From Anaeramoeba flamelloides (lineage: Eukaryota > Metamonada > Anaeramoebidae): a stretch of 64,000 bases of DNA. The translations under genes were made by a program, and so were the position numbers. The notes beneath the pieces were generated by a model. The model was not told the DNA's origin. It ran no database searches and was given only the letters and a program-made list of their open reading frames with translations. The stretch is taken from the NCBI GenBank assembly GCA_027625915.1, contig JANTQA010000042.1, positions 5,592,001-5,656,000 on the forward strand, written 5' to 3'. Shown here piece after piece: positions 48,701 through 60,140 of this stretch; position 1 is the stretch's first letter; each line of letters opens with the position of its first letter.

Positions 48701-51634
48701 ACCTTTTCCCCAAAAAACTCAACTCAATTCCTATTGATACAACAAATTATATTTTGAGAGAAACGATCCAATCAAAAAAAAATTTTATCAAAAAAGCACA
48801 AAAAAATGTGAAGTACGTTTGGTATAGATTATGTTGTTCCACAAACAATTCGAGGAGATACCCTCCTCTTAGTCATGGCTGGGAGATTTAATTCAAGGAA
48901 AAATAAAAAGAACCAAAAAAAAAATAAGACAAAATCACAACCCCCTTTGTAATAATTAATACAGTCGTTCCAGAAACACCGTGAAAATTTATAAGGCCCT
49001 GAAATTGATTTTAAATTCTGAAATTTTATTTTGTATGATAAGCCGTAAAAGGATTATTAGTGCTCATCATAAACCATAAAATTAATAATAGAAGATTAAA
49101 ATAAGTTATCCGTTTTTTGGTTTTGGAAATTGACAAACAAATTCATTAAAAAACTTTCATTAATGTGGATCTTCTATTTCCAAAATTGTTAAAATCTCAG
49201 CTTTTTATCATTTAAAAACAATGATCAAAAAATAAACCAAATTTCAAAATTAGGGGCAAACTTTTTTTTTAATAATTTTTTTTAATTTTCCTTTTGCCTT
49301 TCAAAAAATAAAGTGATTACACTATATTTTTATTTATTAATCTATTTTGGATATTATCTCTAAACACTTTAGTAAAATACATTATTATTAAAAAAAAAAA
49401 ACAATTAAACAAATTTTTCTAGGATGAAAAATCTGCCCCTATTTTTGAAATTTAGCTTACTTTCAAGTTACCATGGATTCTGTGATTTCAATTCTTGAGA
49501 AAATTTAATTTTTGTCTTCGTTTTTACAAAAAAAAAACAGTAACTCTAATGAAGTAAGAGAAGTTGAAATTTTTATCTTTCTGTCAAATCTAAAACCCGG
49601 AAATTTTCAAAACCCAGTAATTCCATTGTTCTGATCAATTGAAAATATTAGTAAAATGTCAAAAATCTACTCCCATTTTACAGACAAATAATCCAATTAC
49701 CAAGCAACTTATAACTGCCCCAATTGGGGTGTTGGTTAAATATTCTGAATTTGTTAATTTTAACTCTTTGGTGAATTCAGAAATCAAAAAAAACAAAATT
49801 AGTAAAATTAATTGAGAACATTACTGAAAATTGAAAATCAAATTTATTGTGATTTTCCATTTAGATAAATTCTAAATTTATTAGAAATAATCTATATAAG
49901 AATTATATTGTTGTTGCATTTATGAAATAAGAGTTTTATTTACTTTATATCTTTCTTTTAATAATTTTTTCAAAATTTTAAATTTCTATTGAGAACCTTA
50001 GAGAATTTATTTTTTTATCAAATGGTTTTCTTAATTTCATGAAAATTTGCAATAATCAAACACCTCTCTCAAATTCAAATTCTTTCAAATATTTTAAAAT
50101 GATGAAAATGATTTTTATTTTAAAATTTAAAATCAAAATTAGATTTTCAATTTTCAGTCATGTTCTCAATTAATTTTACTAATTTTGTTTTTTTTTTTTG
50201 ATTTCTGAATTCACCAAAGAGTTAAAATTAACAAATTCAGAATATTTAACCAATGCCCCAATTGGAACGGTTATAAGTTGCTTGGTAATTGGATTATTTG
50301 TCTGTAAAATGGGAGTAGATTTTTAACATTTTACGAATATTTTCAATTGATCAGAAAAATGGAATTACCGGGTTTTGGAAAATTTCCGTGTTTTAGATTT
50401 GACTGTTATAATAGAAATCGAATTTTCTATTTTAAAAAAACACAATTTTATAATAGACAACCAATTTCTATGTCTTATAAATTTTCACAGTAGGGCTGGA
50501 ATGGTTGTATGGTTTGTGGAGACAATGTAACAATTCAAAGTAACTCAATGATCAAAAATCATTTACAAAACGATCATTAAGATTTAAAGTTGTTTATTGA
50601 GAAGTGTATTTAAGGTTAAAAAATCTTGGTTATTTTTCAAATTCATTTTCACGTTCCTTAACAAGGTGTTCGAGTTCACGTGTCTCAAAATTTCTTTGTG
50701 AATTTTCCATTTAAAAAATGTCATATAAAATGTTTTGTTGATCCAAATTGGAGAATATTTTGTAGATTATTCCTTTACATTTTAAATAAGATTGGAACAA
50801 ATTGTGTTGGGGCTATTTGGTAAATTGCCAACGTTGTCCTTAAACTTTGAAGAAAAAAATTGTAATTGGTGATAACTATTTATTTGTTTGATCCCTTTTG
50901 AAGATATAAATTCTGTTAAATTCTGGGTGAACTAAGTTTCCTAAAAATGAAATATTCTGAAGAATTGGAAAAAAGTTAATCAGATGAAAATATTTCCCAT
51001 TTACTTTTCATATACCAGCAAGTATCAATCAAAATCCAGGAAAAAGTACTTTAAATACCATTTGTCAACAAAAAAAAAACAATTTGTTGGCTGTATTTTT
51101 TTGAGTTTGGCTTTGAGAATTGTTGAGTCTTTGAGTTAGTGATTCAAAACAAAAAATCAAATAGAAAAAAAAAAATAAAAAATAAAAAAAAGAAAAGAAA
51201 GGAAAATTGACAGAGTCTTACATTGCATATTGAAGGTACAACGGCACTGATTGGTGAAATAAAAAAATAACATAAATGTTCATGACTGTTGGTACAAAGG
51301 TCATTATAGCTCTTTGGATCATTAGCCACCCACAAAAAAATAAAATTACTACCCGAAATTTTGCACCTTCACTTTTACCTTTTAGAGTTCTTTTGGGAAA
51401 AACAAATAAACATTTAAATTAAAAAGAGATTGAAAAGATTAGATCCTTTTTGGGGAACGGAAACAAGAAAAAGAAAAAAAATTTGGGAACTTCGTACCTA
51501 TAAATGCTCCAATTTAAATAAGCATCAACAAAACAGGCAATCGCGAGAATGAAATAGAAGATTCCAAGGATATAAAACCACGGTGAGCCTGTGTTTGGGG
51601 CTGTTCTTATGAGCCCTTCAAGATAAAATTTCAT
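45042..51634 (-). CDS. THH1/TOM1/TOM3-domain membrane protein, 3 exons with a 5.5-kb intron
   Basis: Seven-TM-type membrane protein of about 313 residues. Exon 1 is 51634-51498 (MKFYLEGLIRTAPNTGSPWF...NWSIY), exon 2 51389-51222 (RTLKGKSEGAKFRVVILFFC...VPLYLQYA) and exon 3 45678-45042 (YSTFVLFLTKIVFYSKDN...SLKRTRK...MDEFED). The intron 1 join completes AG+A; the intron 2 join completes AT+T and gives LYLQYAIYSTFVLFLTKIVF, the point in TOM1 proteins where 'LP..LQF' runs into the next helix. About seven hydrophobic helices, the 'EISPCFIIWTVFH' near the last helix and a hydrophilic acidic tail fit the family. Plant TOM1/TOM3 sit in the tonoplast and support tobamovirus replication; the protist role is unknown. 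Intron 2, 45679-51221, is huge and repeat-filled. Confidence 0.82.
45709..45784 (+). repeat. Compound (TA)n(TG)n microsatellite inside the TOM1-like intron
   Basis: About 11 TA units, then about 27 TG units without interruption. It lies some 30 bp upstream of the minus-strand 3' splice site of exon 3. On the sense strand this is a long CA run followed by TA repeats just before the acceptor, a position that can affect splice-site use. Confidence 0.97.
45870..46140 (+). repeat. Dispersed repeat family G, copy 2
   Basis: Collinear with 38515-38990, inside the large TOM1-like intron. Confidence 0.6.
46640..46930 (+). repeat. Dispersed repeat family A, partial copy 3
   Basis: Contains the family A block order 'gtagggtgcct', 'aataaacgaaaa', 'aaaaaaaccctaa', 'agggttcaaa' and 'ctggaaa'. 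Only the right-central part of the family is present. Located in the TOM1-like intron. Confidence 0.5.
47270..47900 (+). repeat. Dispersed repeat family B, copy 2
   Basis: Collinear with 1750-2340 and inverted relative to 59600-60140. Inside the TOM1-like intron. Confidence 0.6.
48962..50507. mobile_element. TA-flanked 1.55-kb element with TIRs and a long internal hairpin
   Basis: It begins CAGTCGTTCCAG and ends with the inverted CTGGAATGGTTG, with TA on both sides, which fits a Tc1/mariner-type insertion. Near each end 'gtgaaaatttataag' recurs inverted. Inside, 49583-49848 and 50136-50403 are about 95% identical inverted arms (for example 'aatccaattaccaagcaact', then 'ttgtctgtaaaatggg' inverted) around a ~290-bp loop. 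The left side also carries a family E repeat (49200-49462). No transposase is readable. The whole element sits in intron 2 of the TOM1-like gene. Confidence 0.8.
49200..49462 (+). repeat. Dispersed repeat family E, copy 1
   Basis: Closely similar to 62882-63120. Shared blocks include 'caaaattaggggcaaac', 'actatatttttatttattaatct', 'ttatctctaaa' and 'gatgaaaaatctg'. In this copy it lies within the left side of the 48962-50507 element. Confidence 0.75.
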
Positions 51635-54600
51635 TTCAAAAACCAAGGTTAAAAAAATAGAATTTGTTTTTTTTGTAACAAAGTAATTTTCAAAGCAAAT
51701 ATGAACAAGATTTGAATTTCTTGGCTGGAAGATCGATACCTTCAATATGTAAATCATTTTACCACCTTTATAAGAGGTTATTTGCATTTAAAAATAAGAA
51801 ATTAAGTATTATTTTTCAGACTTTTTACTTGTCAAGTCATGAGTGTTTTGTTTGGCATTGCTGTATTTTTTTCTGTCAGTTTTTTGGATTCCTCTTGAAT
51901 TATTATATTTGCTTTAAATTCAACTTACTTTTTTAAAAAGCAAAACGAGTTCAAACCAAGTCGTAATTTTGATAACTTCGGAAAAGATAAAAAAAGGTAG
52001 TATTTCAACTTTAGAAGTTCAGTCTAAACCGAAATATAGGGATTGACAAATATCTGTTTTTACGATCATCAAATCAAACACTGAAATAATTTTAACTTTT
52101 ACCAAATTCTTTAATCGTGGCTTGTCATGATATAAAACACATTTTTTGAAAAAAAAAGCTTTTTGTTTAAGGACGAGAGCAAAAAAAGCCATTATGATGA
52201 GGGGGGTATGTTTGAATCACATGGGGGTTAAATTCTGACTTTTTCTCTCGAGATCCGAGAAGAGTAATTAAATTTAAAATTGTTTAAAAATAGGAAGTTA
52301 TACCTGATCAGATTCCTTATTGTAAGTTAATACTGAAATTCCAAACCCATTCTTCTTCAAAATCTAATAATCAAACGCTTTTATTATAAACTGGGATAAT
52401 AATTAACTTAGAAAAAAAAAGGATAAGGTGGTATTTTTAATTACCGACGTCCTCTAAAGGGTCTAATCAGTTAAAATATTCAAATTTATAAAATTTTGAA
52501 ATCTAATAGTTCTTGGAGTTCTAAAGAGATAAAGAACATAAGCCACCATTGATTTGAACATGCACCCACTTTGAGTGGCTTTTTTTAACTTTGAGAATTC
52601 TCAAACATTATGAATCTTGGAATGGGGGCACATGTAGTTTTTTAGTAAATACCAATTATTTCTTATTAGTTTAGTTTTTTTTCTTTATATGATGTTTTTT
52701 CCATTTTATTATCTTTTTTTATTTTCAAGTTACCAATACTTGTATTTTTTGGTATCTCAATATTCAATAATAGATATTTGTCCTTTTTTTATGTTTCAAG
52801 CCCTTCTTCTTAATAAAAAGGAAATTTATTCATAGGGAAAATAGTAAATAATAATTTTCACTTTATTTGAATATTTTAAACAGAAATAAGGAATTATCCT
52901 AGATATAGTCATCCTTTATTTCTTCTATACATCTTAATTTTTAAAGATTCATTTCAAATATAAAATTTAAATATTATTTCAAGTTCTCAGAAATATTACT
53001 CCAACAACAATTTATTTTGAAAATGAAAAATTAGTTCATTTAAATAAAACAATACCTTAAATTGTGAAAGCCAATATTGTTGTATTATAATTTATTTTTC
53101 AATTTTGATTCAATTTTAAATAGTAATTTTGTCATTAAAATTTGATTTTTTTTCTCAAAATTTAATAAATATGATTATTTCAATGATAGAAGTTTGAATA
53201 CTGAATAATAAATAAATAAATATTAAAAAATGTTTAATTATAAAAAAATCTTATAAAAAATAGTATCCAAAATTATTTCTATTTTTTTCAAAGTTTAAAT
53301 TTTTGATATTAATAATTTTGTAATCTTAAAAATAACAAATAATATTAATTGTTTTTTTTTTATACAATTATTTGTTTTTAGAAGATTTATTACTTTTTTT
53401 GTTTCTTCTTGAAAAATAATTCAAGATTTTGAAGAATTTGACTTTTGATTAAGGGTTCTTATTTATCAATGGAATATAAAAAAAATTATTGTTTTAATTG
53501 TGTGACTGATTTTTTTCCACAAGTATTTGTTACTTTCTTGTGTTTTCTTATACAAAGAGTTTTATGGATAACAAAGTCAACTTTTTCTCTTCTCAAGTTC
53601 AAACATAGTTTAGATCTTGTTTTTAAATTTTTTTGAACAATTGAACCGTAATTTAACATTTAACTATGACAATTTCAGCTGATGATCTTTTTTTCTTTTC
53701 AAGTTTCTCACTTGTATTTAGTATTTCCTTGCTTCAACGTGTTATATTTAATCTTAGTAAAGATCATTACTCAAAAAGTCACTAACAAATTAATAGAGAT
53801 CAATAAGTAAAATCGATTTCTTTGAAATATCGAAACAAAAGAAAAAAGGAAAAATAAAAAGAGGTGGTAATTTTGTCCCATTAAGGTATTAAGCACCAGT
53901 CCGTTTTCAATTTGTGACAAAATAAATAGAACAAAATTTTCCTTCACTTTCCAAAATAAGATTTTTTAAATCATCAAAAATTTTAAATTTTTAATTGAGT
54001 AAAACCTGCTTAAATTATTCAAATTACCTCTTTAAGAATGGGCAATTTTGATAAACTTATACTAATACTTTGGTTCCTATTTTGGAAAAAGCTGAATGAA
54101 AATTTAGAACTTTTTAATTTACAATTAATAGTAATTCCATAAAGTGTGAACAATTTTTCCTTCGTCTTTTTAATCAAAGGTTTACAAAACTTGAGACAAA
54201 GTTAAGTTGTTCAATTTGAATAGAATTTGTGAGTTTATATAGTTCCTCCCAGATTGTGAGAGACTAAAATTTCTTATTCTTCGTACTAAAGAAGATAATG
54301 GTTCAAAGGAAAGTACTAACAATTGCAAAATAAAAGATAAAATTTTCAATCAAATTTCCAAGACAATAAAAGAACATAAATAAACAAAACCACAGAATTA
54401 AAATTAGTCATCAAAGTCTGTTCTCTAAATGTAAAATAAAAAATGTTTGACTTTCCAAATGTTCTTTGAAAAGATATGAATTATAAACAGATTATTTTAT
54501 TTTTGTGAACACCAAAAGAAGAACTTAAAATTTGGAGAGATTTTTTATGATTTCTTTTGATAAAAAAAACAAAAAAAATGTTCTAATGTTTTCCTATTTA

Positions 54601-55132
54601 TTGAAAATAATGTATCTGTTGTATTTTCTTTTTCATAACACGACGTTAGAAAGCCTTTTGAAGAAAAAGATGAAAAATGTAAACAATCATTTTTCATCTT
54701 TTTTTAAATATCTATTTGTAAGTTCTCTTTTTGTTTTTTATTTTTTTTTTTTTTTTTAACAACCAATTCACCTACTGAAAGAAAAAAAAAGTACAACAAA
54801 AAAAGAAGTCTAGAAATGTGCAATCTTTTTATAAAAAACAAAAAAAAAAATTTACTTTAAATTTTTCTTTTTGTTTTTTTGAATGTAATTTCAAAACACC
54901 CTATTCGTGGTTGCTTAAATATTGTTTAATAAAAACAAAACAGATCTCGACAATTGCTTTTTTTTTTTTTTTTTTTTCTTTTTTATCCTTTCAAAAGAAA
55001 AATATTTTACTAACAAAACAAATTTTTTTTTATTTTTTTTTTTTGCTTTTTTATTTTTTCATTTATTTTTTTTTTTTTTTTTTACTTCAAAAAATAAAAC
55101 AAAATAGATTAAAATCAAAAAACAACATTATC
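51635..55132. other. Gene-free 3.5-kb stretch
   Basis: AT-rich intergenic DNA between the divergent TOM1-like and P2 genes. No ORF with coding character. T-rich runs at 54955-55085 lie just upstream of P2. The long plus-strand open frame that enters P2 from 54818 is a low-complexity F/K artefact, not an N-terminal extension. No repeat copy was recognised with confidence. Confidence 0.5.
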
Positions 55133-55474
55133 ATGCGTGTAATCACAGCTTACTTACTTTGTGTAATGGGAGGAAACGAAACCCCAGGTGTTGAAGACAT
55201 CAAAAACGTTTTCAAGGCAGCCGGAATTGATGACTCTGACAAAGACGGAAGAATTGAAAAATTTGTTGGATTAATGAAAGGAAAAAACATCTTTGATGTT
55301 ATCAATGCAGGAAAACTCCAAATGGGATCTCTCCCAATGGGTGGAATGGGTGGATCTAGTGGAAGCAGCGAAAAGAAAGAAGAAGAAAAAGAAGAAGAAC
55401 CAGAGCCAGAGCCAGAGCCAGAATCAGAATCCGAATCCGATGATGATATGTTTGGTGGTGGTCTTTTTGATTAA
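55133..55474 (+). CDS. 60S acidic ribosomal protein P2
   Basis: Stalk protein of the large cytosolic ribosomal subunit that helps recruit translation GTPases; works as P1/P2 dimers on P0. The start at ATG 55133 gives 113 residues, the family's usual size. MRVITAYLLCVMGGNETPGV matches the P2 N-terminal dimerisation helices, and 'GKNIFDVINAGKLQMGSLP' the end of the folded domain. A glycine-rich hinge (MGGMGGSSGSS) and a Glu/Lys/Pro-rich linker with repeated EP and ES follow. The C-terminus SDDDMFGGGLFD is the stalk signature (canonical SDDDMGFGLFD). No introns. Codon use is clearly less AT-biased than the flanks. Confidence 0.96.
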   Translation: MRVITAYLLCVMGGNETPGVEDIKNVFKAAGIDDSDKDGRIEKFVGLMKGKNIFDVINAGKLQMGSLPMGGMGGSSGSSEKKEEEKEEEPEPEPEPESESESDDDMFGGGLFD

Positions 55475-56899
55475 ATTAGTCAAACAGAAAGAAATTGAAA
55501 AGCAATTCTTTTGTTATTGCGGCTAATATTAAAGTTTTCAAAAAAAATTTCTCATTTCAATCGAAAAATAATTAAATACAACCCTAGATTACTTTCTCTA
55601 TTTGATACAAGTATACATATTAGTTTAATACAAACTCTTTCAAATCCTAGAAAATAAATACCTTTATATATAATTGATGTTTTTTCTGTTTTATTTTTAT
55701 TCTTTTAAAAATTTCTAAATAATTAAGGACGAACTTCCGAATTTGGAGAGTTGTTGGGTTAATGTGTTATTTTACTTTCACTTTTCAAATAGAATTTTCA
55801 TTCTGAAGAAATTTTAAAAAAAAATACTAGTTTTCGAGTTTTAAATCACATACTAAACAAATAAAAAAAAAATAATTAAAATACAGTTGAGGAAGGAAAA
55901 TTTTAAAAAAATACAAAAAAAAGGCTTGAAGGGACTTTCAAGTTAGTGTTCAAATTTCAAAACATTTCTAAAACTTGAAAGTGCAACTGTAAAAAATATT
56001 TAAAAAAAGGATTTATTGCTAAGGGAAGAGACATTACAGTTAAAAATAATTTTCTGAAATGGTAAAAAAAAAATTTTGTTCTTTTTATGAGTGTGAAATA
56101 CCAATAAAAAAAAAAAACGAGCATGTGGTGTACGATCGATCTTCAAAAAAACAACAAACCAAAAAGAGTACATTTTTTGAAAAAAAGTGCCAAAGACCAA
56201 CACTCAATTTCAAATTTGAGGGGTTAGTATATAAAAGTTTGAAAACAACTGTGTTAGTTTCAAAGTTTCGCTCTTTGGGGCTTTTTGAGATCTTGAAGAT
56301 TTTTTTTTCATTTTTTACCTATATTTGAAATGAGTTATTTTTTTCACTAGAAGGTTACAAAATCCTTAGTATGTCAAATATAGAAGGTTATTTCATAACC
56401 ACAAATTAGATAAAATTGAATTAAATTGATTGTTTATGTAATGAAAATAATTTGTTTTTAAATTTGAGAAATTTAACCCTTTGGAAATTTAAAAAAAAGA
56501 AAGAAGTGATTTTTTTTTAAATTTGATTTTTTGGAATTGAGATTTCTTCTTAAACTTTTTTTTTTTATAATTGGATATTTTGCTAATGATATCCTTTCAA
56601 AATTTTTTATTTATAATTTGAATTTTGTCAATAAAAGAACAGCAATTTCGCAAAAACCTTTTTAGTTTCAGGACGTCATTGTATATTACGAGCAATTCAC
56701 TGTAAATGGCTAGTTCTTTAAGACTTAAATTTTAAAAAACACTTGTTCCGTTAAAGAGTGAATTGTAAAGTGACTTGAATTGTAACTTCTAATTCAAAAT
56801 ATTGAATAACTAAACCCATTAAAAGAATTTTAAAGTTGATTGAATTTTCTGAAATTAGGTGAAATATGGAGTCTTTATATAAAAAAGAATAAATGATTC
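55475..56899. other. Gene-free stretch downstream of P2
   Basis: AT-rich. An 89-residue plus-strand frame at 56059-56328 (MVKKKFCSFYECEIP...) has some mixed composition but no recognisable family and is not called. Nothing else seen. Confidence 0.45.
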
Positions 56900-57709
56900 T
56901 GAAAAATATAGAAGAAAAATCTTTTGATTTATTAGAATTTTGACAAAAGTGTAGCTATATGACCCATGATCATTCGAATTAGATTTTTTTTTCCTTGGAT
57001 ATAATTAGTCAAATTTGCCAGGAAATAAACTTTAGAACACTTGGCAGAAATTGTGAATTTATCACGTTTTGGAGTATAATTATTGATAAAGTAATACATT
57101 AGAACATACCTTATTTTTGTATAATGTAGATTTGTAAAATTCAAACTACCTAGTGGCATCTAACTCTTCTCAAAATTGGGGGATTTGTAGATATTGAGAA
57201 CAGTTATTATTTTTTTTACACCTGCAAGTAATTTATTTTTTTTTTTAATGTTCACCCCCCTCATCAATTATTCTTCCTTATAATGTTTGACTTGGGGGGT
57301 GGAGTAAAATATTTGGATTTTTTTGAGTTCAGTTTTATCTCAGCCATGGATTTTTTCATATTTTTTATCACACCAGATTTAATGTTTGGTACAATCCATC
57401 CCCCTTTGATAGCAGGTGTATAATTTAGAAAAAAACACCTTTTCTAATAGTTTGTTGTATATATTCGATTCATTTACAATTGATTTGAGTTTTAACACTA
57501 CTATTCTGGATTTTATATTTATATTTGGCCATTTTCTCTGAAATTTGCAATAGAAATTGGATTAGTTTATGATATCCTTTGAGCTTTGAGAATTTGCGAT
57601 AGTCTTTTCACTAAAGATTTTACTCGAATTTGAATGTTGTACCTTCATATATATTATTTATTGTTGATTAAATTTCGTTGGTGTTTGTGCCTTAAATTTG
57701 AAACTGACT
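56900..57709 (-). pseudogene. Probable decayed Tc1/mariner-like element with one CAGTCAG-type end
   Basis: Bases 57661-57709 read, on the minus strand, TAGTCAGTTTC then 'aatttaaggcacaaac', the terminal repeat of the MITE family. Unlike the MITEs, what follows is not its mirror half but minus-strand sequence with coding-like stretches (for example KVQHSNSSKIFSEKTIANSQ, reminiscent of a helix-turn-helix) and an open frame at 56932-57159. The reading is broken in several places. This could be a relic of the autonomous parent of the MITEs; the link is an inference. Confidence 0.35.
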
Positions 57710-58400
57710 ATACAGCTCTTTTAACTTTTAATACACTAACTTTCAGATAAAAATAAGCTTATACTCTAATGTATTTCCAAAAAAGTGGGGCATTTTTTTT
57801 TTACATTTCATAAAAAAATAATCTTTTTTAGTGGAGGCATTCGTTTATTGATATACCTAATTAAGTTTAATATTTATACTGATTGAATCAACCACTTATG
57901 TATATAATTCAAAGCATGTTAGTTGTAATATTTCCAAAAAATGAAAAAAAAATATCACTTTTTTTGAAAAAAGCAATGTACGACCAATTTCAATAAAAAA
58001 CTGGAAATATGGATTGGGAACAAATGATTTTTTAAACACGAAAACACAGTTATATGTTTTTAATTATATTGTAAATTTTGTTGAGGTTATACATGTTATG
58101 AAAATATTTTTTTCGATCAAAAAGAAAATAATAAACACCAATTTTCACCCCTAAAAAAATCTCCGATAAAATCGAGATCATAAATTTTAATATATTTTAT
58201 TTCTTCAATACAATACTAAGAAACAAATTGAATTATTATAAAGGATCTATAAATGGCGGTTAATGAATTTATATATTTAAATCCTATTTTGAAGAATGGG
58301 TTAGATAAATATATTTTAAAATAAATTTGCCCCACATTTTGGGAAATAGCTTATTTTTTTCTGAAATTTAGTGTATTATAAGTTAAAAGAGCTGTACAGT
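57700..58400. mobile_element. Inverted-repeat segment bounded by MITE ends
   Basis: Bases 57706-57790 ('tacagctcttttaactt', 'aatacactaa', 'tcagataaaaataagct', 'gtggggca') are the inverted match of 58310-58400. At each outer edge the sequence continues directly into a CAGTCAG-type MITE end (57661-57709 on the left, 58397-58592 on the right). The middle ~500 bp is unique AT-rich DNA. Confidence 0.65.
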
Positions 58401-58592
58401 CAGTTTTAAATTTAAGGCAAAAACTTTAAACGAAATTTAAGGCACAAAAAACCCCAAATTAAAGCACAAAATTTGGAATTTTTAATTTTTGCAATTTATT
58501 TTACTAGAATCTGAATTTTTTGCCTTAATTTGGGATTTTTTTTAGTGCATTAAATTTTGTTGGTGTTTGTGCCTTAAAAGTGGAACTGGATG
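58397..58592. mobile_element. MITE with CAGTCAG TIRs, copy 4
   Basis: 196 bp with TA at 58395-58396 and 58593-58594. Left 'CAGTCAGTTTTAAATTTAAGG', right 'ccttaaaagtggaactggatg', and inner 'ccccaaattaaagcac' answered by 'ccttaatttggg'. More diverged than copies 2 and 3. Confidence 0.85.
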
Positions 58593-59599
58593 TATTAAAC
58601 TTTAATTATTATTTATTATCACGGGGTTCTTAATTATATTTGATGAACTTTTTAAATCCCAAATTTACAGTTGCCAAAAATACACATGTTAAAATCATAA
58701 TATATATAATTCAAATTAAATATAGGTATTCTTCTTGTTTTTCTTATAATTCTTTTTTTTTTTTAAAAAAAAAAATTAATTGAGGATAAAATTGTAGTAA
58801 GCTTGACTTTTAATTCACAAAGATTCAAAAAAAGAAAAAGACAATTTAAGACCCAAAATTGAAATTCAAATAAAATATCTCGTGTAAAAAAAATTCTAAA
58901 AAAGTGCCTTCATTTGAGTTTTTTCTTGTGCATTAAATTCTGTTATATGTATAGTAAAATTGGAACTTACTGCATATCTACACAATAAATCAATTTAATT
59001 TTGAATTTTTAATATTAAGCTAATAATGCAAATAACCATAGAATAAAATCACCTTATTTGTTGGAATTTAGTACTTCTTGCGAGAAAAAAATACAGATCT
59101 CTTAAATGGATACTTTTTATTAGTAATTTCTAATTATTTTTGTTTCCTTTTCTGATAAAAATACTTGGTATGATTCATTATAAACTATATTTTATTATCA
59201 ATGACTCAATTTTATTTTATTTTTTTTTTCTTTATTTTATTTAATTTTGAGTGAAAAAAAAAAAATAGTTCATAGAACTGAATATTAAAATGTTAATTTT
59301 GTTATTCTAATCGATAAAAAATCAATTTCTAAAAATATTTATTTTCAAAATTTGATTTTTAATTAGTCAATGATTTAGAAATTGAGTTTATTTTCATTAT
59401 TTTACAATAATTTGTCAAATTAATCCCCGATTTAAAGGATTGAAGTCACCATAGATTTCAATATAACCAAAGTTTGCCGTAATTGTATATAAATGGTAAT
59501 AGTACACCCTGTCTCAAATAGCTTTCAAAAATATATTATAAATCATATTGCACAACAAATTATTACATTATTTCCTAATGATAACTATTAAAAATTTTC
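58593..59599. repeat. Degenerate MITE-like remnant in gene-free DNA
   Basis: Bases 58835-58975 keep the MITE block order in a decayed form ('atttaagaccc', 'gtgccttcatttgagtttttt', 'aaattggaactta'). The rest is AT-rich with no gene. Confidence 0.45.
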
Positions 59600-60140
59600 A
59601 TTTTGGTAATTTTTTTTTTGTTTCCTTTTTCAGATCCTAAAAAAAGAAACCCCAAATTAATACTATTCTGGTATTTAAAAAGTCATCTTTAAAACTTCCA
59701 AAAGTAACTATTTTTTTAATTTTTAATTACAAAGATTAACTCAATCATCATCGACATGAAATCCCATAAACTAATAAGTTTTGTTTGCTTTTTCTAATGC
59801 TCAATGTAACAACAATATATTTCCAATATTTCTTAAAGAATTGGTCAAAAAAATCTATTTTATAATTATTCAATTATTGGTAAAAAAATAGTATTTTTTA
59901 GTAAATAATCTACATTTCACCACAAATTTAACAAAGATATTTTGCAACTTTGGGGTCTGCATATTGCCAATTAAACATTTAAATTTATCAAGAAAGGTAG
60001 ATTTTTTTGAAATTCTTTTCTTTTATTTACTAATATAAGGATCATTTTTAATTGATCAGATAACAAATATTAATAATTGACAAATTGATTCTTTAGTAAC
60101 ATTTGAACCATGTAGAATGTATGTGCTTAACACCCAATAA
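59600..60140 (-). repeat. Dispersed repeat family B, copy 3 (inverted)
   Basis: The reverse complement matches 1750-2340 and 47270-47900, including the 'acatttc(a/g)(a/c)cacaaattta' block and 'agattaactcaat' block seen from the plus strand. Its inner part shows no ORF. Confidence 0.6.

Noticed and set aside
48679-48891. Plus-strand 70-codon ORF, and an alternative frame resembling ribosomal protein L6e ('IRGDTLLLVMAGRF')
   Set aside because: Lies inside the TOM1-like intron on the opposite strand. The L6e-like match is about 15 residues and does not continue on either side, so it is probably chance or repeat-derived.
54818-55132. N-terminal extension of ribosomal protein P2 in the same open frame
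   Set aside because: The extension is F/K low-complexity from T- and A-runs. P2 begins precisely at the family-typical M-R at 55133.
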